Part shown: positions 1 to 6,473 of the stretch, in pieces | Position numbering within the stretch: position 1 is the first letter of the stretch | Layout of the letters: each line of letters begins with the position of its first letter | Assembly (NCBI GenBank): GCA_948468495.1 | Contig: CAOKJI010000112.1 | Location: 1-6,547, forward strand | Direction: 5' to 3' | DNA: 6,547 nt | Origin: an uncultured Dorea sp. | Lineage (GTDB): Bacteria; Bacillota_A; Clostridia; Lachnospirales; Lachnospiraceae | Program-made: the position numbers and the translations under genes | Notes under the pieces: generated by a model | Told to the model about the DNA's origin: nothing | Database searches by the model: none | What the model saw: the letters and a program-made list of their open reading frames with translations, nothing else

Positions 1-37
1 TAAAATATACCAAGATAGACTGGTGAGTGGACAGATG

Positions 38-751
38 ATGAATATTGCGATTATAGATGATGAGGCTGCGCTTCTGGAACATGTCAGGGAGTGCGTTGAG
101 AGTGAGATTCAGCCAGAGGATGAGGCAGAACTTTTTACGTATACACGGGCGGAAGACTTTCTCCGGGAAGTCAGACAGGGAGCAGAATTTGACATTTTGG
201 TTTCAGATATAGAGATGCCGGAGATGGGAGGACTGGAGCTTGGAAAACAATTGCAGAAGGAAGGATTTCGAATCTATCTGGTGTTCTTAACGGCGTATTC
301 GGAATATGCAGCGGAGAGCTATACATTAGAGGCTTATCAGTATATACTCAGGGATGATATGGAAATCAGGCTTCCGATGATTCTGAGACAGTTAATTGAT
401 CGTGTAAAAAGGGAAAAGAAGCAGTTTCGTATGATAGGGACTCCTACAAATAAAGAGCGGGTGTATTACAGAGACATCCTATATATTGAAAAAGAAAAGG
501 GGACAAAATATATACGGTATACAACTGTATATGGCGTTTATAAGGAACGGATTACACTGAAAAATTTAATCAGAGAGCTGACAAGCGATGAATTTATTCT
601 GGTTGAACGCGCGTATATTATAAATGTGAATCATATTGCCAGCATGAAAGATGCGACGATTCGGATGGATAACGATACAGAGATTTATGTCAGCAGAAGC
701 AATTTAAAAAGGGTAAAAGAGCAGATTAGTTTATACAGGGGGAGTCTGTAA
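38..751 (+). CDS. LytTR-family response regulator (AgrA-like)
   Basis: This is a cytoplasmic transcription factor: an N-terminal receiver domain (about residues 1-120) followed by a LytTR DNA-binding domain (about 135-235). Counting from the upstream GTG at 23, the receiver shows the acidic pair D12-D13, phospho-acceptor D62 in SDIEMPEM and the switch Thr T90 in FLTAYS. The conserved Lys near the end of the receiver is Arg (R110, in YILRDDM), a conservative but unusual change. The LytTR half shows the family pattern: YYRDILYIEKEKGTKYI, then FILVERAYIINVNHI, then VSRSNLKRV. I start it at ATG 38 (MNIAIIDDE), the usual distance before the first beta strand, with a weak AGTGGA 7-12 nt upstream. 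ATG 35 or GTG 23 are alternatives, but GTG 23 has no visible ribosome binding site. It overlaps the kinase gene by 1 nt, so the two are probably translationally coupled. The target, inferred from position, is the lanthipeptide operon. The family is certain; the target is not. Confidence 0.93.
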   Translation: MNIAIIDDEAALLEHVRECVESEIQPEDEAELFTYTRAEDFLREVRQGAEFDILVSDIEMPEMGGLELGKQLQKEGFRIYLVFLTAYSEYAAESYTLEAYQYILRDDMEIRLPMILRQLIDRVKREKKQFRMIGTPTNKERVYYRDILYIEKEKGTKYIRYTTVYGVYKERITLKNLIRELTSDEFILVERAYIINVNHIASMKDATIRMDNDTEIYVSRSNLKRVKEQISLYRGSL

Positions 752-2058
752 TGCTTGTGAAGGCGCTGCTGATATGGATTTCTATTTTGGAAATTGCGCT
801 GCTGTACTGGCTGTTGTGCGGTACTGGGCTGGAAATAAAGACTTTTCGGAAAAAAGAATGGGGAATCATATTTATCAATATGATTAGTATGGGAGTAATT
901 GCAGGAATCAATCGCAGTATGCTTTTCTTTTCGGATAATATGTTCATGATTAATGTTGTAGTTACCTGCGTGTGTACAATATTGATAGATAAGCAAAATA
1001 TATTGCTGAAGGCTATCATCGTTATTCTGTATGATACGTCAGTAGCTTTACTGGATTTTTTCTTTGCTTTTCTGAGTATGATGGTATTGGAACATGAGTT
1101 TGAAGGCAGGGTTTATATATATGCAAATTCCATGATGGAATTTATCATATTTATCTGTTCGAGAGGAGCTATAGCAGCTATTGTCAGCCTGATTGTTAAG
1201 AAGAGGTATGAGAAAGTATATATATACGAATTTAGAAGGATCTTGCTAATAATCAGCATACTCATGTGTGTGATGCTAAGACGATATCAGATAATAATTG
1301 TAAAGCTTATGAGTGAGGGCAGAGAACAGGAAGCAAGAGAGGCAGGGATATCTCTTGCAGGAATTTTGCTATTCATTTTTTTCATATGGATGTTGTATAT
1401 GAAGAATAGAATGCTGGAAAAAGAGAAAGAAATTCTGGCAATGCGGGATGACATGATAACGCGGAGATTTGCAGAGCAGGAAAGTACTATGGAAAAGATC
1501 CGGCAGTTATCACATGACTTAAAAAACCATTTTATTGTTTTAAAGAACTATGCGAAAGAAGGAAATTGTGAAGGAATACATAATTATATAGAAGAAATAG
1601 AAGATGAGTTTTTTGTGGTGAAAATAAGGACTTGGACTGGAAATCATATCGCAGACATGCTTTTGGAACAGAAACGGGTTTTAGCAGAACAGGAAGGAGT
1701 CTTATTTACGATACAGGCAGTGCCAATTTCGGAATGGATACTGAATGATAGCGAGACATGTTCCTTATTAAGCAATTTACTTGATAATGCTATTGAGGCA
1801 TGTAAAAGAATGGAGCATAATGAAGATAAGTGGATAGCTATAAAGATTGAAAACCAAAAGCAATTACTATTCATAAAAGTTGAGAACGCTGTTAATGAAG
1901 CTCCAATTATAAAAAACGGGAAATTGAGTTCAGTGAAACATGATAAAGAGAAACATGGGTATGGATTGAAAAGTGTTGAGCGCATTGTAAGTAAATATGA
2001 AGGCGTTATCACATATCATAGTAAAGAGAGAGTTTTTCAGGTTAAGATATTGCTTTAA
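751..2058 (+). CDS. Membrane sensor histidine kinase, AgrC/HPK10 type with GHKL ATPase domain
   Basis: This 435-aa sensor kinase is the partner of the regulator just upstream. The N-terminal half is hydrophobic, with about six or seven membrane segments (roughly residues 4-23, 37-55, 64-80, 85-112, 128-150, 163-180 and 198-217), as in AgrC-type peptide sensors. A charged helical linker (about 218-250) leads to the phosphorylation motif RQLSHDLKNHF with the likely phospho-acceptor H255. The ATPase domain has an N-box, SLLSNLLDNAIEAC (N342, D345, N346), and a glycine box, KHGYGLKSVERIV (about 401-413). The C terminus is at the usual place for the family. Translation starts at ATG 751 in a TAATG overlap, with GGGGGAG at 738-744 as ribosome binding site. 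No AgrB or AgrD is in the window, so the ligand is unknown. A modified or unmodified lanthipeptide is one candidate, from proximity only. Confidence 0.93.
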   Translation: MLVKALLIWISILEIALLYWLLCGTGLEIKTFRKKEWGIIFINMISMGVIAGINRSMLFFSDNMFMINVVVTCVCTILIDKQNILLKAIIVILYDTSVALLDFFFAFLSMMVLEHEFEGRVYIYANSMMEFIIFICSRGAIAAIVSLIVKKRYEKVYIYEFRRILLIISILMCVMLRRYQIIIVKLMSEGREQEAREAGISLAGILLFIFFIWMLYMKNRMLEKEKEILAMRDDMITRRFAEQESTMEKIRQLSHDLKNHFIVLKNYAKEGNCEGIHNYIEEIEDEFFVVKIRTWTGNHIADMLLEQKRVLAEQEGVLFTIQAVPISEWILNDSETCSLLSNLLDNAIEACKRMEHNEDKWIAIKIENQKQLLFIKVENAVNEAPIIKNGKLSSVKHDKEKHGYGLKSVERIVSKYEGVITYHSKERVFQVKILL

Positions 2059-2070
2059 AAAATCAGTAAT

Positions 2071-2078
2071 AAAGGAGG
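2071..2078 (+). promoter_or_regulatory. Strong Shine-Dalgarno of the lanthipeptide precursor gene
   Basis: AAAGGAGG lies 9 nt before ATG 2088. It is an almost perfect match to the 16S rRNA anti-Shine-Dalgarno and decides the start of a small gene that could otherwise be overlooked. It lies 12 nt after the kinase stop codon. No convincing separate promoter or paired LytTR direct repeats were found between the kinase and this site. Confidence 0.85.
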
Positions 2079-2087
2079 CGACAGAGG

Positions 2088-2237
2088 ATGCAGCAGGATG
2101 TAAATTTAATTTATGCGGGTGATTTATCTCAGGAGCTGGAGGAAAGTGAAAAATTAATTCCAGATGAAACACAGATTGAAAATGCGTACACAAATACTCA
2201 AATGTGTAGTATGTTTTTGACAATTAAATGTTGTTAG
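2088..2237 (+). CDS. lanA: Class II lanthipeptide precursor (LanA), lacticin 481/plantaricin C-like core
   Basis: This 49-aa peptide is the likely substrate of the LanM encoded next. Its leader is acidic: LSQELEESEKLI resembles the LLQEVTESELDLI stretch of the lacticin 481 leader. The core end is TNTQMCSMFLTIKCC. T35, T37, C40, T45, C48 and C49 match the plantaricin C end (TLTSECDHLATWVCC) with identical spacing: T-x-T-x-x-C, seven residues, then CC. By analogy with lacticin 481, T35-C40 would form the first ring, and T37 plus S41 or T45 would pair with C48 and C49. Two things are odd. There is no GG/GA/GS cleavage site where the family has one (the sequence there reads LIPDETQIENA). The acidic residue normally before the first core Cys is Met (M39). 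The class and role are well supported by sequence and position; the ring pattern and any cleavage site are inferred. Alternatives are a diverged or decaying precursor, or a non-antibiotic lanthipeptide. Confidence 0.85.
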   Translation: MQQDVNLIYAGDLSQELEESEKLIPDETQIENAYTNTQMCSMFLTIKCC

Positions 2238-2250
2238 CTGCAAAAGGAGT

Positions 2251-2295
2251 AAAAGAGCTGTTGTAGATATATTACGTTTTACAACAGCTCTTTTT
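2251..2295 (+). terminator. Rho-independent terminator/attenuator between lanA and lanM
   Basis: The arm AAAAGAGCTGTTGTA (2251-2265) pairs perfectly over 15 bp with TACAACAGCTCTTTT (2280-2294) around a 14-nt loop, and the T-run extends to 2295. It starts 13 nt after the lanA stop. In class II lanthipeptide operons a hairpin here commonly makes precursor mRNA abundant and lets a minority of transcripts read through to lanM. The 141 nt from here to the lanM start hold no gene that I can support, only a small CCTC-CGC-GAGG hairpin near 2340. Confidence 0.9.
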
Positions 2296-2436
2296 CCATC
2301 ATATAGGAAACTTCTTTTCGCAGATGATAAAAACAACCCTCCGCGAGGATGTGCAGCTGCGTGTGCGGAATGAAAGGTGTTCTGGTAAAGAAATAACAAC
2401 GCGGGAGTGTGCGTAGCAAAAGGAATGGTGAAGAGT

Positions 2437-3105
2437 ATGGAAGAAAAAGCGGTTTATTTATGTGAGCGGAAATACAATCAAGGGGAAGAGAGAGATAATG
2501 CTCATAAATGTAATTATTGGAGAGGATTACTGGGTGAAGAGATTTTTGAAACACTACGTAAAAAATATAGAAATTTTGGCCATTACTTAAGAGGTGATGA
2601 TTTCGAAAGCAAGGTCGGAGATTTAAATCTTGTGAAATGGCTAAGGGGACAGACTGCGCCAGGTAAGGAATGTGATATTGTAGAACTTATAACAGATTAT
2701 CAGGAAAAAGAAGATGATGCTCAGGCGGACGGGAACAGTATATTCTTTTGGCAATTTTATAAAAATCTGGTAAGTTACGGGGGCTGTTTATTGCAGTTGA
2801 AAATTCAGAATAAAAGTATTCTGAATAGAATAATTTCAGATTTTACAGGGCAATTGACGATACATTTACAAGATCTATGTATCAGGACATTAATTGTTGA
2901 GATGCATGATTACGACAGCCGGGGAAAGTTGATAGGAGAAAATGCGAAGGGTAAATATGACTATTTCTGTGAAGAGATACTTGTGCAGAAAGATTTTATA
3001 CTGCGGGTATTTGAACGGTATCCGGTTCTTGGACGCTGCATAGAAGAAGCGATAGTAAATAATGGCGGATTTTTATACGGATATCGTGAAATGGTTTCAG
3101 CATGA
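2437..3105 (+). CDS. LanM fragment 1: N-terminal part of the dehydratase domain
   Basis: About 222 aa corresponding to the N-terminal region of LanM, from a charged start (MEEKAVYLCERKYNQ) through the helical segment ending FERYPVLGRCIEEAIVNN. YPVLGR followed by a segment before the S-D-x-H motif is characteristic of LanM. I start at ATG 2437 because AAAGGA (2419-2424) lies 12 nt upstream; ATG 2425 is in frame but sits right on that site, and GTG 2407 has little support. The last 13 or so residues (GGFLYGYREMVSA) are out of the family register: the natural continuation, ADFYTDIVKWFQ, is in the +1 frame. No catalytic residues lie in this piece, so alone it would have no expected activity. Confidence 0.8.
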   Translation: MEEKAVYLCERKYNQGEERDNAHKCNYWRGLLGEEIFETLRKKYRNFGHYLRGDDFESKVGDLNLVKWLRGQTAPGKECDIVELITDYQEKEDDAQADGNSIFFWQFYKNLVSYGGCLLQLKIQNKSILNRIISDFTGQLTIHLQDLCIRTLIVEMHDYDSRGKLIGENAKGKYDYFCEEILVQKDFILRVFERYPVLGRCIEEAIVNNGGFLYGYREMVSA

Positions 3106-4744
3106 CAGGCAGGCAATACAAGAGGTATTTTGTCAGGGGAAAGATGTGCAGGGGATTCAGAGGATAGAAGGAAGCTCTTCGGATATGCATCATAAAGGAC
3201 GTTATGTGGTAAAAGTTATGCTGGATAATGGAATGGAGATTTTATGCAAACCCCGTTCAATGGATAATGAAGAAAGATATTCGGAAATGCTGCAATGGCT
3301 GGCAGGGGAGACGCAGATAAGCCAGTATGAATATGCAATCCTGTCTTATCCGGATCATAGCTGGTGCAGCGTTGTTGAATATGCGTCCTGCAGGTCGAAG
3401 AAAGAACTGGAAAGCTATTATGAACGGCTGGGAGTGCAGTTGTTTCTGACATATTTGTTAGGAACCAGGGATTTGCACTGTGAGAATATTATTGCCTCCG
3501 GACAGTATCCTGTGTTAATTGATTTGGAGACACTGACTAATATCAGATATAACCGTAAAAGGGTAACTGCAAATGATGAAATCTATTATCAACTGTCGGG
3601 GTCAGTATTATATACAGGAATCCTTCCTTTTTATCACTGGAACCAGAATGGAAGAGGAGTTGACAGCAGCATAATAAGCGGTATGGAAGGGCAGCGTTAT
3701 CCATTTCAGATTCCGGTAATTGTTGACGGAGGAACTTCCGATATGAGGATAGAATATCGGCATCCGGAATCCGCGAAAAATAAGAATCTTGCCACGCTTA
3801 ATGGAGAATTTCAGGAACCGCTGCGGTATGGGAACAGTCTGAAACATGGATATCGGACTGCTTATAATGCGGTTATGCAAAAAAAAGATGAGTTCCGCCT
3901 TATATTAGGAAAATTAAAAGATGCAGAGTGCAGATATTTGATAGCGGATACGCAGCGTTACAGTATGGTTCTGTCAGGTTCTTATCATCCCAGTCTTTTA
4001 AGAGACGGGGCAGACCGGGAGCTCTTTCTTTACTCTATGTGGAAGGGAAGAAAGGAAGAGGAGAAGGAAATCGTGGATAGTGAGGTAAGAGCATTATTAG
4101 AAGGGGATATTCCGTATTTTTATTACTGTATGAGTTCTGCAAATCTGTATGATGACAGGGGACGGAGAGTCGGCGGTTATTTCGAACGAATGCCGATTGA
4201 ACTGCTGTATCAAAAACTGGAAGAACTCGGTGAAGAGGATATGGAAAAACAGTGTGAGTATATAGAACTGGGACTGATGCCTGAAAGAACCGGTCAGTTT
4301 ATGAATCGGATATATGGACCGAAGGAGAACAATATTTTTAGAAAGAATGCTAAAAGGACAGAAAAGTCTGCAATGATTAAAAAGAATATAGTATCACTGA
4401 CGGAACGTGTGCTGCAGTATGCGGTATGGAATCAGGAGCATAGCGAAGTGAGCTGGTATGCAGTGCAATTGTCAGATGATGGGAGGAATAGCTGGGAGAT
4501 ACGGCCGATGAACTTGTATCTGTATAACGGTCTGGCAGGAATGCTGCTGCTTATGCAGAGTTTGAAAAAAATAGATAGAAGGCGTGAAATTATTGAGATA
4601 TACAATGCACTGAAGAGAAAGATATTCTGGTATACAGATTCAGGATGCATATCGCTTGATAATCTTCAGTCTGGAAATACAGGGGCGTATGCAGGGGAAA
4701 GTTCGATTCTATATACATATCTGCTTTTGTATCAGGAAGAGTAG
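3062..4744 (+). CDS. LanM fragment 2: dehydratase catalytic region and start of the cyclase domain
   Basis: 560 aa from ATG 3062, carrying the whole kinase-like dehydratase site: SSSDMHHKGR (38-47), K63 in CKPR, D137/H139/N142 in DLHCEN, and D154/E156 in LIDLETL. The phosphate-elimination pair has the expected R-x5-T spacing (R291, T297, in RYLIADTQRY), followed by LSGSYHPSLLRDGADRE. From about residue 486 (LYNGLAGMLLL) it enters the LanC-like cyclase and reaches GAYAGESSILYTYLLLY before TAG. ATG 3062 overlaps fragment 1 by 44 nt and has only a weak GAAGAAG far upstream (3042-3048), so independent initiation would be poor. The true upstream reading is fragment 1 in another frame. By itself it might phosphorylate and eliminate, but it lacks all zinc ligands for cyclisation. 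Confidence 0.85.
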   Translation: MADFYTDIVKWFQHDRQAIQEVFCQGKDVQGIQRIEGSSSDMHHKGRYVVKVMLDNGMEILCKPRSMDNEERYSEMLQWLAGETQISQYEYAILSYPDHSWCSVVEYASCRSKKELESYYERLGVQLFLTYLLGTRDLHCENIIASGQYPVLIDLETLTNIRYNRKRVTANDEIYYQLSGSVLYTGILPFYHWNQNGRGVDSSIISGMEGQRYPFQIPVIVDGGTSDMRIEYRHPESAKNKNLATLNGEFQEPLRYGNSLKHGYRTAYNAVMQKKDEFRLILGKLKDAECRYLIADTQRYSMVLSGSYHPSLLRDGADRELFLYSMWKGRKEEEKEIVDSEVRALLEGDIPYFYYCMSSANLYDDRGRRVGGYFERMPIELLYQKLEELGEEDMEKQCEYIELGLMPERTGQFMNRIYGPKENNIFRKNAKRTEKSAMIKKNIVSLTERVLQYAVWNQEHSEVSWYAVQLSDDGRNSWEIRPMNLYLYNGLAGMLLLMQSLKKIDRRREIIEIYNALKRKIFWYTDSGCISLDNLQSGNTGAYAGESSILYTYLLLYQEE

Positions 4745-4747
4745 GAT

Positions 4748-5584
4748 ATGTTATATTTAGACTATGCTAAGAAGCATGCGAAGATTGTAGAACAATTGAT
4801 TGAGGAAGATACAGAGTATGACCTGCTAAATGGAAATGCCGGGGCAGTGCATGTATTATTAATGTTGTATGAATTAACTGGGGACAGGACGTATCTTGAT
4901 ATCTCAGAACGGGCAATGGACGTATTGAAAAAAACGGCGGAAAAACAAGAGCAGGGGATTGGATGGATAACAGAAAAGGGGATACCGCCCATGACTGGAG
5001 CGGCGCATGGAAATAGCGGAGTATTGATGGCGATCATTCATTTGTGGATATTGACGTCGAAAGACAGGTACGAACAACTGGCAGAAAAAGTATGGACATA
5101 TGAAGAATCATTGTATCGCCCGGAGGTGAATAACTGGGGTGATATGCGTCAGGAAGGAGATGGGACAGACACTGACGGGAGTATGGCATGGTGCCATGGA
5201 GCGCCGGGGATTTTGTATACAAGGATGCAATGCTATAACCTTGTGAAACGGCTGAATGGCCATAATGAGATGCCTGGAGGGTGTAAGAATACGGATAATT
5301 TGAAATGGAAAATCCGGTTTGAAAAGGATATGAGGAGAGCCTATCGAAAATTAAAAGAATACTGGAGACGTGACAGTTGGTGTCTTTGTCATGGAATATG
5401 CGGGAATCTCTGGATATTGAAAAAGGCGTCTGAGATTTTAGGGGAAGAACAGGATGAGCATTATAATTACTGTTCAGGCGAGACGGTTCATCTGCTGCCG
5501 CAGGAGAAAGTGAATCCCGGACTTATGAATGGATATGGAGGGATTCTGCTTTATCTGATGCAGATTCAGGATGAGGGAAAATAG
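4748..5584 (+). CDS. LanM fragment 3: most of the LanC-like cyclase domain with zinc ligands
   Basis: 278 aa in the same frame as fragment 2, separated by TAG and one GAT codon. It has the LanC landmarks in order: LLNGNAGAV (26-34), GAAHGNSG (84-91, with H87), C149 in WCHGAPG, C214-H215 in LCHGICGN, and the terminal NPGLMNGYGGILLYL (256-270). C149, C214 and H215 are the expected zinc ligands that activate the substrate Cys. The C terminus is complete. Initiation at ATG 4748 is possible: AGGAAGAGTAGG (4735-4746) just before it offers purine-rich pairing, and the TAG lies 3 nt upstream, a layout that permits re-initiation. The missing first cyclase helices are at the end of fragment 2. The family is certain; separate function is speculative. 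Confidence 0.85.
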   Translation: MLYLDYAKKHAKIVEQLIEEDTEYDLLNGNAGAVHVLLMLYELTGDRTYLDISERAMDVLKKTAEKQEQGIGWITEKGIPPMTGAAHGNSGVLMAIIHLWILTSKDRYEQLAEKVWTYEESLYRPEVNNWGDMRQEGDGTDTDGSMAWCHGAPGILYTRMQCYNLVKRLNGHNEMPGGCKNTDNLKWKIRFEKDMRRAYRKLKEYWRRDSWCLCHGICGNLWILKKASEILGEEQDEHYNYCSGETVHLLPQEKVNPGLMNGYGGILLYLMQIQDEGK

Positions 5585-5625
5585 GAGGTTTAATGGTCAA
5601 AAATTTATTGTTCAAAGCCAAGTGA
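5582..5625 (+). other. Ten-codon mini-ORF with strong ribosome binding site after lanM
   Basis: TAGGAGG (5582-5588) overlaps the lanM stop, and 4 nt later ATG 5593 begins a reading frame (MVKNLLFKAK) that stops at TGA 5623-5625. The ribosome binding site and spacing are what a translationally coupled next operon gene, for example a transporter, would have, yet the frame ends after ten codons. It may be the stump of a deleted gene, a tiny leader peptide, or chance. I cannot assign homology from ten residues. Confidence 0.3.
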
Positions 5626-5653
5626 TTGAATTGCTGAATAATTTATGTATAAT
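5626..5653 (+). promoter_or_regulatory. Putative sigma-A promoter for the secreted-protein gene
   Basis: TTGAAT (5626-5631) and a consensus TATAAT (5648-5653) are separated by 16 bp, in an AT-rich stretch upstream of the next gene. Transcription from here would give a leader of roughly 80 nt before ATG 5744. It suggests that the downstream genes can be expressed independently of the lanthipeptide operon. No terminator was seen between lanM and this promoter, so read-through from lanM is also possible. Confidence 0.55.
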
Positions 5654-5743
5654 GATATTAACAGCAAGATATTTTATAAAAAAACGGTAAATTTATCAGA
5701 AAATTTCGCTTTGAAAATTATATGAGTAGGAGGAGAAGAAATT

Positions 5744-6397
5744 ATGAAGAGAAAAATAAGAATGGTTATAATTTTTGCAGTTTTAGTTTTGGCATATGCG
5801 GTACCTATGTCGGTTAGCGCATCAGATAACGACCCTTATCAGGAAGTCATTGATAAGTTAAATGAAGAATTTTCAATGGATATTCATTTTATGACACCAG
5901 AGGAAAGGGCAATGTATTCGGATTCGTCAGAAAATATACAGGATATTATGACGCCAGAAGAACTTGAAGAAAAATTGCGTAAGACAATTATTGTAAATAA
6001 TCGCGCGAACGAAGAGGCAGATAGAAAGATTGCAGAATTAGAGACAAAAGAGATAGAGGAAAGGACATGGGGGGTGTTTTCGGAAGAACCAGTGAATATG
6101 AGAACGACTAGCTTAGTTACAAGATATAAGGCGGTAGCAGGTGCAACAATAACTTTAGGTGCCGAGGTATCTGATAGCCCTGGTTATTGGGTATTTACAA
6201 AAATAAATAATGTTTATTCTACTGCGGATAATTCTGATTATCCTTTTGTTGGGAAATCATATAGGAGTAATCTTATAGATTCAGGAAGAACCTGTGCATT
6301 GGAGGCATTTGGTCGTACGATGCAGGGTAGAACTAATATAATAGTTGATGCTAATGCACGCCGCTATGCAGAATTTTGGGCAGGGAGTGGGATGTAA
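5744..6397 (+). CDS. Secreted protein of unknown family (217 aa)
   Basis: I do not recognise the family. The start at ATG 5744 is fixed by AGGAGGAG (5728-5735) 8 nt upstream and by the Sec signal peptide: MKRKIR, a hydrophobic core (about 7-21), then a probable signal peptidase I site after SVSA (residue 26). The mature part begins with an acidic helical region (about 30-108), rich in Glu/Lys and containing two MTPEE motifs (50-54 and 69-73), then a short linker. A Gly/Thr/Ser-rich C-terminal domain follows (about 118-217: YKAVAGATITLGAEVSDSPGY, then YPFVGKSYRSN, then ALEAFGRTMQGRTN), which looks like a beta-rich extracellular fold. There is one Cys (C184), so no disulfide within a monomer, and no cell-wall anchor. 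It has its own putative promoter and is followed 76 nt later by a membrane protein gene. A role in lanthipeptide immunity is possible from proximity, but nothing in the sequence demonstrates it. Confidence 0.85.
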   Translation: MKRKIRMVIIFAVLVLAYAVPMSVSASDNDPYQEVIDKLNEEFSMDIHFMTPEERAMYSDSSENIQDIMTPEELEEKLRKTIIVNNRANEEADRKIAELETKEIEERTWGVFSEEPVNMRTTSLVTRYKAVAGATITLGAEVSDSPGYWVFTKINNVYSTADNSDYPFVGKSYRSNLIDSGRTCALEAFGRTMQGRTNIIVDANARRYAEFWAGSGM

Positions 6398-6473
6398 GTT
6401 GCCTGCGTTCCTCAGATAGAAATATATCATCAGACTCAGGATTAGCATAGAGATGCCTGGTGGTGGCGTGAAA

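Larger units (their letters stand above)
2437..5584 (+). pseudogene. lanM: Interrupted class II lanthipeptide synthetase LanM (dehydratase plus cyclase), one frameshift and one in-frame stop
   Basis: Read as one gene, this is a complete bifunctional LanM. The N-terminal dehydratase (DUF4135/kinase-like) phosphorylates Ser/Thr and eliminates phosphate, and the C-terminal LanC-like cyclase adds Cys thiols to make (methyl)lanthionines. The span of 3148 nt is 1049 codons plus one extra base, so a single-base change near 3059-3103 would restore the frame and give about 1048 aa, a normal LanM length. A second lesion is the TAG at 4742-4744, after which the same frame continues to the natural C terminus. 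Family hallmarks survive on both sides of both lesions: SDMHHKGR, CKPR, DLHCEN, LIDLETL, R-x5-T, GxxHGxxG, WCHG and LCHG. With two independent breaks I favour a recently inactivated gene. Sequencing error or a protein made in pieces remains possible. The three translatable parts are listed separately. Confidence 0.85.

Noticed and set aside
1644..2012. Long minus-strand frames opposite the kinase and the lanM fragments
   Set aside because: They are antisense to strongly conserved coding sequence, with no ribosome binding sites and no family-like motifs.
1975..2050. Possible LytTR direct repeats or a promoter for lanA inside the end of the kinase gene
   Set aside because: GTT-containing motifs are present but none are spaced at about 21-22 bp, and no -35/-10 pair is convincing.
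2324..2416. Thirty-codon frame between the terminator and lanM, a possible second precursor peptide
   Set aside because: It has no leader-like acidic motif, only one Ser and two Cys in non-lanthipeptide arrangement, and a poorly spaced ribosome binding site.
4742..4744. TAG as a reassigned sense codon (alternative genetic code or pyrrolysine)
   Set aside because: lanA and lanM themselves end in TAG at sensible C termini, so TAG acts as a stop in this genome; site-specific suppression cannot be excluded.
5571..5690. 39-codon frame overlapping the end of lanM and running into the intergenic region
   Set aside because: There is no good ribosome binding site, it overlaps lanM in another frame, and the composition looks random.
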